A stretch of 18,512 nucleotides of DNA from CAZSWS01 sp964610765 (GTDB lineage Bacteria > Bacteroidota > Bacteroidia > Bacteroidales > Tannerellaceae): assembly GCA_964610765.1 (NCBI GenBank), contig CAZSWS010000064.1, positions 1-18,512 of the forward strand. The letters are read 5' to 3'. Positions 6,853-13,139 of the stretch are shown piece by piece; positions within the stretch are counted from its first letter, which is position 1, and each line of letters opens with the position of its first letter. The position numbers and the translations under genes were made by a program. Under the pieces are notes generated by a model. The model searched no databases and was not told the DNA's origin. It saw nothing but the letters and a program-made list of their open reading frames with translations.

Positions 6853-8583
6853 TCAATCGGTACTGTCTTCTTTAGCCTGATTCTCCTTCTTAGGAGGCGC
6901 TTGATAGTTTTTATCCCTAACTAGTCGGATGCCATTGTTGAACAACTTACTGTCGGGATAAATATAGTATCGGGCAGCCGTACGACATTTTGTTTCGTCG
7001 CTAAACCATGATCCTCCCCTGACCTGTCGAAATTCTTTCCCATCTTCCATCTTCAAGTCTTCACACCACTCGCGTACGTTGCCACTCATGTCGTGTACAC
7101 CCAACTCATTCGGCTGCTTCACACCAACCGGATGTGGATGTTCGTTCGAGTTGTTAATAAACCAAGCCACACTGTCTAGTGCATTTGACCCACTATATTC
7201 CTGTATGCCTTTGCGAAGTTCGCCACCCCGTGCTGCGTATTCCCATTCATCTTCTGTAGGTAGTCGTCCTCCGACCCATTCGCAATATGCTTTAGCTCCA
7301 TACCAGGTGACGTAAATGGCGGGGTGACTTTCATATCCCGGAACAATCTTTCCGTTTTTTATACCCCAGTTGCATTCATAATACAAAGGTTTGTCTTTGT
7401 ATTTTCCTTCTTTTATGACAGGACTGTTATATTTTTTTACGAAGTCGAAGAATTGCGAATTGGTGATTTCATATTTGCTGATATAGAACGTGTCAACCTC
7501 TGTTTTGGTGTAGGGGTTCATATCTATCTTAAAATGAGACCCCCGAACAAAACTTCCTCCATTGACTAAAATCATTTCAGGATCGATGTTTTCTGCTATT
7601 CTTTTTCGTTCTTTAACTTGCTCTATCTTGTGTGCAATAGCTTCTCGCGTGCTGGAGTCGCTCGTGCTTTCCATGAATTTCCGGTAGTTGTCTATCCCTA
7701 TTTGATAAGCGTCTATTTCTTTGGCGCGCAGAAAGTATATATAGTTATCAGCCAGCTCTAAATAGACTTCTTTCTTGTCCGGATTCAGTTTGATAGCTTG
7801 GTCATACAGGCGGAGCACTTCTTGAAAGTCCTCGGGCTCTTCAGCTAGCTTAAGGAGCATGTTGGCTGCCTTAACGCTTTTTTCCGCATGTGGATTGATA
7901 TAAGATAAGATGGTTTTGCTGTATCTAGGAAGCCATTGTTCGCTCGGCAATGAATTGTATATGGCACGTAACGTATTTGTCGGAATCTTTTTCATCATTG
8001 AAATAATAAGATATTGACTGACCACTTCGTCTAAATGGTTAATAGCATAAACTATACGTGTAGAATCAACCTGTCTGCCTAGTTGTTCGAATCTTCTCTC
8101 CAGTTCACGACGATGTTCTAAGGTGTGAATCAATTCGGATTGCCGCGTGTCTTTGGTTATTTTCAGCTTGTTTTGTTCTTTTATCTCTTCATAGGCTTGC
8201 TCTAACTCGCGCATATGCATTTTGTATGCAGCAAACTGGCGCTGACTTTCTGCACCTTCGAAAGTGAGGCTATAGGGAATGTCACTCTCATTGCCACGTA
8301 TTAAGAGTGTGTCATTACCAATAAAGATGTCAAAACGGATTTCTCCATTTTTAGTCTCGGCAGAAAGCTCCAGCATTTGTGGAGGGTTGACTAATGATCC
8401 ACGAAGAATAAGTTTGTTTTTTTCATATCGACCGGCGTTAATAATTTTGTAGGTATCAAGCTCACGCAGTTGAAATAATGTATTTTCCGGAATACCCTTT
8501 ACTTGCATCTCAATAAAATATTCAGATGCATTTGTCGGTGCAGAAAAGAAAAAAAGCAAAATGAATAAGCCACTTATACCCAT
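6853..8583 (-). CDS. Exported DUF4369-like / TPR / SUMF1 (FGE-sulfatase) domain protein
   Basis: 576 residues from the ATG complementary to 8581-8583; a TTG five codons earlier directly follows a stop and is less likely. A hydrophobic leader (FILLFFFSAPTNA) indicates export, though no Lys or Arg precedes it. Then come a DUF4369-like beta domain (about 20-115), a charged coiled coil (about 116-172), helical and TPR-like repeats (about 230-330), and a formylglycine-generating-enzyme fold (about 336-556) with EITNSQF, HPAIYVTWYGAKAYCEW, GRLPTEDEWEYAARGG, HDMSGNVREWCED and RGGSW. In true FGE the two copper-binding active-site cysteines lie 3 and 8 residues after GGS; here these are Ser528 and Cys533, so sulfatase activation is unlikely. 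Related non-catalytic SUMF1 domains occur in gliding and type IX secretion lipoproteins such as GldJ and GldK. Likely periplasmic and structural or ligand-binding; no partner gene is adjacent. Confidence 0.85.
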   Translation of the reverse strand: MGISGLFILLFFFSAPTNASEYFIEMQVKGIPENTLFQLRELDTYKIINAGRYEKNKLILRGSLVNPPQMLELSAETKNGEIRFDIFIGNDTLLIRGNESDIPYSLTFEGAESQRQFAAYKMHMRELEQAYEEIKEQNKLKITKDTRQSELIHTLEHRRELERRFEQLGRQVDSTRIVYAINHLDEVVSQYLIISMMKKIPTNTLRAIYNSLPSEQWLPRYSKTILSYINPHAEKSVKAANMLLKLAEEPEDFQEVLRLYDQAIKLNPDKKEVYLELADNYIYFLRAKEIDAYQIGIDNYRKFMESTSDSSTREAIAHKIEQVKERKRIAENIDPEMILVNGGSFVRGSHFKIDMNPYTKTEVDTFYISKYEITNSQFFDFVKKYNSPVIKEGKYKDKPLYYECNWGIKNGKIVPGYESHPAIYVTWYGAKAYCEWVGGRLPTEDEWEYAARGGELRKGIQEYSGSNALDSVAWFINNSNEHPHPVGVKQPNELGVHDMSGNVREWCEDLKMEDGKEFRQVRGGSWFSDETKCRTAARYYIYPDSKLFNNGIRLVRDKNYQAPPKKENQAKEDSTD

Positions 8584-8688
8584 ATGGAAATGTGCCAATT
8601 ATAAAAGCAGGATATTTTAAACAGAAGCAAGTTGGTCCTTTTTTTTTAGATTCCATCGTTCATCATGGTTATTAATTCTTAGAATCTG

Positions 8689-8696
8689 TATTTTTG
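8689..8696 (+). promoter_or_regulatory. Candidate -7 promoter element for rdgB
   Basis: TATTTTTG matches the Bacteroidetes -7 consensus TAnnTTTG exactly and lies 22 bp upstream of the rdgB ATG. No good -33 TTTG is found at the usual distance, so only half of the promoter is supported. Confidence 0.4.
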
Positions 8697-8718
8697 TATA
8701 AACTAATAAAATGTCATC

Positions 8719-9306
8719 ATGAAAAAAACGCTTGTTTTTGCCACAAACAATGTACATAAGTTGAATGAAGTTCGCTCCATTTTATCCGGAATAATGCAGG
8801 TGGTTAGCTTAAAAGATATTGGATGTGAAGAAGATATACCGGAAACAGCTGATACGCTCGAAGGCAACGCCTTGCAAAAAGTGCAATATATTAAGGAGCA
8901 TTATGGATACGACTGTTTTGCGGATGATACCGGTCTGGAGGTTCAGGCGCTTGGGAATGCACCCGGTGTCTTCTCAGCCCGTTATGCCGGTTCTGAACAT
9001 GACTCTGAAGCCAATATGCGAAAGCTTTTGGCTGAGATGGAGGGTGTGCAAAACAGGAAAGCTCGGTTCAGAACTGTTGTGGCTTTGCTGTTGGATGGAA
9101 AGGAATACTTTTTTGAAGGAACGATATATGGGATGATTATTCGGGAGCGCAAGGGAGCTTCCGGCTTTGGCTATGACCCTATTTTTATGCCTGATGGATA
9201 TAAACAGACTTTTGCAGAAATGGGAGATGAACTGAAGAACAAAATAAGTCATCGGGCATTAGCTGTTGATAAATTTGTGTCTTTCCTGACGGAACTACCT
9301 GATTGA
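8719..9306 (+). CDS. rdgB: RdgB/HAM1 non-canonical purine NTP pyrophosphatase
   Basis: 195 residues, matching E. coli RdgB (197). The enzyme hydrolyses dITP, ITP and XTP to the monophosphate plus pyrophosphate and so keeps deaminated purines out of DNA and RNA; it is cytosolic and Mg-dependent. Signature elements: N-terminal TLVFATNNVHKLNEV (substrate phosphate binding), ADDTGLEVQALGNAPGVFSARYAG containing the catalytic Asp, GASGFGYDPIF, and C-terminal KISHRALA. The start is ATG 8719. A three-codon ATG-TCA-TCA-TGA frame beginning at 8711 ends over this start (ATGA) and could, at most, allow re-initiation. The gene is divergent from the SUMF1-domain gene, with a 135-bp spacer, and carries its own candidate -7 element. 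In many Bacteroides genomes rdgB stands near leuS; that neighbour is not present here. Confidence 0.95.
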   Translation: MKKTLVFATNNVHKLNEVRSILSGIMQVVSLKDIGCEEDIPETADTLEGNALQKVQYIKEHYGYDCFADDTGLEVQALGNAPGVFSARYAGSEHDSEANMRKLLAEMEGVQNRKARFRTVVALLLDGKEYFFEGTIYGMIIRERKGASGFGYDPIFMPDGYKQTFAEMGDELKNKISHRALAVDKFVSFLTELPD

Positions 9307-9478
9307 TAGACGACTTTTTGTTGACGGATAGCATCTTTAGCAAGGAGTCTTTCCCTATTTGACCTATCAAAATAGAGATATGCATAGAGATAATCAAATA
9401 AACACCGTTTGGGTTGATACATTAAACGAATATATAAATTTTGCAAACAATCATATATCGGATTTTGATTATAAAATG

Positions 9479-9486
9479 TATCTTTG
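9479..9486 (+). promoter_or_regulatory. Candidate -7 promoter element for the GH99-like gene
   Basis: TATCTTTG is an exact TAnnTTTG match 86 bp upstream of the preferred ATG at 9573. The nearest upstream TTTG (9464-9467) is only 11 bp away, shorter than the usual -33/-7 spacing, so the call is tentative. Confidence 0.35.
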
Positions 9487-9572
9487 GTGTTAGTGAGCTT
9501 TCACGTAGATAACCAAGCCTTTAAATGCTCAAAATACCTAATCTGTTAATTGATATACTTAAACTAATAACC

Positions 9573-10769
9573 ATGAAAAAATCAACCGTACTATTATTAC
9601 TAGGTGTATGCCTTCCCTTTTTGATGGCATGTACCCCGAATACTTCACAAAAAGAAGTGAAAAAAAACGACTACTATGTAGCCGCTTATATATGGCCTTC
9701 GTGCCATGATGACCAGCCCAAAGGACACAACCTGTTATGGCCCGACGGAATGGGTGAATGGGAAGTGATTCAAAAAGGTACACCTCGCTTTGAAGGACAT
9801 TATCAGCCCAAGCAACCTTTGTGGGGTTACGAATTGGACAACGACCCGCTAGTTATGGAAAAGTGGATTGATGCTGCTACTGACCACGGGGTAAATGTAT
9901 TTATTTTTGATTGGTACTGGTATGACGAAGGTCCGTTTTTAGAGAGCTGTCTGAATGATGGATTCCTGAAAGCCAGAAACAATGAGAAGATGAATTTTTA
10001 TATTATGTGGGCTAATCATGACGTCAAACGAAACTATTGGAATGTACATAAATATGCGGATGATGAATCGATTCTTTTTGATGCGGCAGTAGACTGGGAT
10101 AACTTTAAGATTATTGTAGACCGTGTCATCAATCAATATTTTAAGAAGTCAAACTATTTTAAGATAGACGGTGCGCCGGTCTTTTCCTTTTTTGGATTGC
10201 ATAAATTCATAGAGAGCTTCGGCAGTTTGGAAGAGGCTAAAAAAGGTATTGAGTATTTCAGAGATGAAGTAAAAAAAGCCGGATTCCCGGATGTTCACCT
10301 ACAGTCAATCATTGGCGGAGGCGAGCCATACGAATACATGTTAAACAGCATCAATGCTTTAGGTCTAAACAGCATGACGCACTATAACTGGGGAGGTCCT
10401 CATCCGGAAGACTATATGCAGTGGGGAAAAGAATCGATGGAACGCATGGCGAAGTGGGATGAAGCTTTGTCCATCCCCTATTTCCCTAATGCTACTGTAG
10501 GTTGGGACGATACACCCCGTTTTCCACATAAAACCAAAGAACATGTAGTCCACTACAATACAGGACCACAAAGCTTTGCGGGCTATCTACAAAAAGCGAA
10601 GGAATATGCCGATGCACACCCCGATCAGCCACCGTTAATCACGATATTCTCTTGGAATGAATGGATTGAGGGCGGCTATTTACTACCGGACATGAAATAT
10701 GGATACGGCTATCTGGAAGCCGTCAAAGAAGTTATTTTGGAAGGAAAATACGAGCAATACAAGAAATAA
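9573..10769 (+). CDS. GH99/WbsX-like lipoprotein glycosidase
   Basis: 398 residues from ATG 9573, chosen because it gives a clean lipoprotein signal (MKKSTVLLLLGVCLPFLMAC, lipid-anchor Cys20); the frame opens earlier at 9525 but would bury the signal. The mature protein looks like a GH99/WbsX TIM barrel: YYVAAYIWPS at the first strand, GEWEVIQKGTPRFEGHYQPKQPLWGY, NVFIFDWYWYDEGPF, and near the C-terminus SWNEWIEGGYLLPD then YGYGYLEAV. Glu363 and Glu366 in W-N-E-W-I-E match the paired glutamates (E-x-x-E) used by characterised Bacteroides GH99 endo-alpha-mannosidases. I infer an envelope-anchored glycosidase acting on a mannoside-like or other glycan. There is no SusC/SusD pair, sulfatase or second glycosidase nearby, so it is not in a polysaccharide utilisation locus within this window. 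The gene is followed by a strong terminator. Confidence 0.82.
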   Translation: MKKSTVLLLLGVCLPFLMACTPNTSQKEVKKNDYYVAAYIWPSCHDDQPKGHNLLWPDGMGEWEVIQKGTPRFEGHYQPKQPLWGYELDNDPLVMEKWIDAATDHGVNVFIFDWYWYDEGPFLESCLNDGFLKARNNEKMNFYIMWANHDVKRNYWNVHKYADDESILFDAAVDWDNFKIIVDRVINQYFKKSNYFKIDGAPVFSFFGLHKFIESFGSLEEAKKGIEYFRDEVKKAGFPDVHLQSIIGGGEPYEYMLNSINALGLNSMTHYNWGGPHPEDYMQWGKESMERMAKWDEALSIPYFPNATVGWDDTPRFPHKTKEHVVHYNTGPQSFAGYLQKAKEYADAHPDQPPLITIFSWNEWIEGGYLLPDMKYGYGYLEAVKEVILEGKYEQYKK

Positions 10770-10795
10770 GATATTTCAGCTTATCAGTTATATTT

Positions 10796-10836
10796 TGTCG
10801 CCATTCTTACACATCAATGTAGAATGGCGACATTTT
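10796..10836 (+). terminator. Intrinsic terminator after the GH99-like gene
   Basis: Arms TGTCGCCATTCTTAC (10796-10810) and GTAGAATGGCGACA (10819-10832) pair over 14 bp with a single bulged T and an 8-nt loop, followed by TTTT (10833-10836). It sits 26 bp after the stop of the GH99-like gene and just before the convergent pRiA4b-type gene. The U-tract is present only in the + direction, although the stem could also stall transcription from the other side. Confidence 0.9.
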
Positions 10837-10845
10837 ATCTGTCAG

Positions 10846-11412
10846 TTAAATTTGTTTCAAAAGGAAGTTTGCTTCTTCTTTGTCGAAAGGATAAACTTCT
10901 TCCCAAGTTTCCCCTTTTTCCATCCCTAGCCATTCACGATATTCTTCGGCTTCTTCACTGTCGGGGCGATTAAGAAGCACATCTTTCAAGTTTTGATAGC
11001 CCCATATTCCACCCACATCTTCTGGCGGACAAGCCCCTTTTCCTTCCGTGCAAACAGCATGCAGGGTGTAATCAGGAGTTGTTTTTCCCAAAAGGATGGT
11101 ATGCTCCCAGCTATCACCAAAGTCATAGACATAAAAGAATGAATCTCCCTCTTCTTTGAAAATATCAGACAACTTGATTTTTGTTGCATCTTGATTTTTT
11201 CCATACATATCATCTTCGTCCGGCATGCTTATTCTGATACTACCTCCGTAAGGTTGATTTCCAAAAGTAAATAGGTGATAGTTTTCCCATCCAAACGAAA
11301 GTTGAATTACGAGGTGGAACTGCTCAAAAGTATATTGTGCAGGTACACTAACACGCCTCCATACAGGAGGTTTTGTGATGTTTCTAAGTTGAATTTTAAA
11401 GTGGTAAACCAT
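10846..11412 (-). CDS. Plasmid pRiA4b ORF-3 family protein
   Basis: 188 residues, cytosolic (no signal or membrane segment). It shows the family pattern: N-terminal FKIQLRNITKPPVWRRVSVP, then TFEQFHLVIQLSFGWENYHLFTF, a central FYVYDFGDSWEHTILL, and CTEGKGACPPEDVGGIWGY followed by an acidic helical C-terminus. The domain is small, alpha/beta and of unknown biochemical function; databases sometimes carry the label 'IS1096 element passenger TnpR' for relatives, but I see no transposase or inverted repeats here. The start ATG (complement of 11410-11412) gives the standard beginning of the domain. It is divergent from a SEC-C motif protein across 126 bp, which suggests shared regulation. Its 3' end faces the terminator behind the GH99-like gene. 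Confidence 0.88.
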   Translation of the reverse strand: MVYHFKIQLRNITKPPVWRRVSVPAQYTFEQFHLVIQLSFGWENYHLFTFGNQPYGGSIRISMPDEDDMYGKNQDATKIKLSDIFKEEGDSFFYVYDFGDSWEHTILLGKTTPDYTLHAVCTEGKGACPPEDVGGIWGYQNLKDVLLNRPDSEEAEEYREWLGMEKGETWEEVYPFDKEEANFLLKQI

Positions 11413-11492
11413 ATGAGTTCGTTTATATATTTATTAAAAGATAAAAAGTTCTTTCCATATTTTATATGTACTTCAAAAGCTTTGTTCTTACT

Positions 11493-11509
11493 TTACATTT
11501 TAAATGTAA
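11493..11509. repeat. 17-bp perfect palindrome in a divergent promoter region
   Basis: TTACATTT-T-AAATGTAA: two 8-base arms around one central base, midway between the divergent pRiA4b-type gene (start 11412) and the SEC-C gene (start 11539). Position and symmetry suit an operator for a dimeric regulator, but the spacer is very AT-rich, so chance cannot be excluded. Confidence 0.4.
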
Positions 11510-11538
11510 TAACTTTTTACAACTAACATCTTCACTCA

Positions 11539-13077
11539 ATGTATAAAACATATACCAAAGCCGGCTACAGCATCACTGAAGACCCTATATTCAGATATAA
11601 AGAATGGGGTATAGATGATAAGTTAAAAACACGAATGGAATACCTTTATGAGGAGTCACAAAATAGAAGAAACAAGAAAATCATTCCTGAATTAGAGCAA
11701 TTAATCAGCCAATATCCGAAAGCTCCTATATTTAAGAACTTCCTTTCTACCGCCTATCAGGTCAGAGGTAATATGCCCAAAGCACTGGAAATTAGTGAAG
11801 AAATCATTGATTCACCGGGATATCTATATGGGCGTTTAATGATAGCGCAAGTGTTTTTAGAGCAAGGAAACATCGATAAAATTTCTATACTATTAGGTCC
11901 GGATTTAGATATTAGAAAACTTTTTCCGGAGAGAGACGTATTTCACTTGGCAGAAGTTTCTGCAATCTTAGCATTCAGTGTTAAGTATTATATAGTAACT
12001 GCACAAGTTGATAAAGCAAAAAAAAGGCTGGAAGAACTCAACGAGGTCAACCCTTTACATCCATTGATTGAAAAGTTAGACGAATTACTCCCGATTGCTG
12101 AACTAAAAAAAGTTTTTGATACGATGAAAGATTCCTTACAACAAGAAAGAATCAGTAAGCCTCTAAAAGCTCAATCAAAAAAAACACTCCCTCCTGATTT
12201 TCAGCACAAAGAGATTAATAAGCTCTATCGTTATGACAGTTCCATACCTCAAACGATTATTAAGGATATTCTCAAACTTCCTCGAGCGTCGTTAATTGCT
12301 GATTTGGAAAAAGTGCTGGATGACTGCATTGACCGTTATGACTATTTTCAAAAAAGTGAAGAAAATGATTTTAGCTTATTATTCTTTCCTATCCATGCGA
12401 TTCTTTTACTTACAGAGCTAAAAGCTAAAGAAAGCCTGTCAAAGGTACTCCATGTGCTCTCGTATGAAGAAACATTTTTAAACTTCTGGTTTGGTGATTT
12501 TATAACTGAAGAGATTTGGCTCTATTTCTATCAGGCAGGGATAGAAAATCGAGATGAGCTTATTGACTTCATCTGTAACGCAAATGTTTTTCTATATGCT
12601 AAAAGCGGTGTCAGAAAAGGGCTGCAACAAACAGCATTGCTTCATCCCAATCAAAAAGATAAAGTGCAAAGTATCTATACCGAGATTTTTGATTACTTTT
12701 TATCTCTATCACCAGAAGAAGCGAAGAAAAGTAACGACCCCGAACTCACTGCCCAGCTTATTAATGACACAGCCCTACTACATTTCAAAGAGCTGCTTCC
12801 TCGCATTAAAGAATTATATGACAGAGGTTATGTTAGCATTGGCTTTAATGGTGACTACACAAATACCGTCAAGTATATGGATAGTGATATAGACTTCAAA
12901 GATAAAATAAAGAATATATATGCTCTTTACACTAACGAAGCAAGTGATTTGGAGGACGAATGGATGGATGACTACTTTACTCCTCAATCACCTATTACGG
13001 TAACTAAAACAGGTCGTAACGACCCTTGCCCCTGTGGTAGCGGAAAGAAATATAAGAAGTGTTGTGGAAAAAGTTAA
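11539..13077 (+). CDS. TPR / DUF1186-like / SEC-C zinc-motif protein
   Basis: 512 residues, no signal peptide, probably cytosolic. Residues about 20-190 are helical with TPR-like repeats (IPELEQLISQYPKAPIFKNF, AYQVRGNMPKALEISEEII). The middle (about 235-460) resembles DUF1186: a helical repeat region with FPIHAILLLTELKAKESLSKVLHVL and GDFITEEIWLYFYQAG. The last 21 residues are a full SEC-C motif, GRNDPCPCGSGKKYKKCC, with Cys497, Cys499, Cys508 and Cys509 as zinc ligands, as found at the C-terminus of SecA and in YecA-like proteins, where it mediates protein or ribosome contacts. The overall role is unknown; an adaptor binding a protein partner is a reasonable inference. It is divergent from the pRiA4b-family gene, a domain that often appears with SEC-C proteins. 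It ends 62 bp from the convergent receptor gene. Confidence 0.85.
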   Translation: MYKTYTKAGYSITEDPIFRYKEWGIDDKLKTRMEYLYEESQNRRNKKIIPELEQLISQYPKAPIFKNFLSTAYQVRGNMPKALEISEEIIDSPGYLYGRLMIAQVFLEQGNIDKISILLGPDLDIRKLFPERDVFHLAEVSAILAFSVKYYIVTAQVDKAKKRLEELNEVNPLHPLIEKLDELLPIAELKKVFDTMKDSLQQERISKPLKAQSKKTLPPDFQHKEINKLYRYDSSIPQTIIKDILKLPRASLIADLEKVLDDCIDRYDYFQKSEENDFSLLFFPIHAILLLTELKAKESLSKVLHVLSYEETFLNFWFGDFITEEIWLYFYQAGIENRDELIDFICNANVFLYAKSGVRKGLQQTALLHPNQKDKVQSIYTEIFDYFLSLSPEEAKKSNDPELTAQLINDTALLHFKELLPRIKELYDRGYVSIGFNGDYTNTVKYMDSDIDFKDKIKNIYALYTNEASDLEDEWMDDYFTPQSPITVTKTGRNDPCPCGSGKKYKKCCGKS

Positions 13078-13139
13078 TCCTTACTTCTTCCTGATTCACA
13101 ACATGCATAAGAAACAGCATCTTGTTGAAAGACTATATG

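Noticed and set aside
6827..6858. Possible bidirectional terminator GATTGAC...GTCAATC between convergent genes
   Set aside because: Only 7 bp of stem with an 18-nt loop and no T-run; too weak to call.
6853..8583. Formylglycine-generating (sulfatase-activating) enzyme
   Set aside because: The first active-site cysteine position is serine, and there is no sulfatase gene in the window.
8584..8598. TTG start of the SUMF1-domain gene
   Set aside because: It directly follows a stop codon and adds five residues before an ATG that already gives a signal peptide.
8711..8722. Three-codon ORF ATG-TCA-TCA-TGA overlapping the rdgB start
   Set aside because: So short a frame is expected by chance; it is noted only in the rdgB entry.
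10846..11412. Mobile-element origin because relatives are named 'IS1096 element passenger TnpR'
   Set aside because: No transposase, resolvase catalytic motif, terminal inverted repeats or target duplications are visible nearby; the label is historical.
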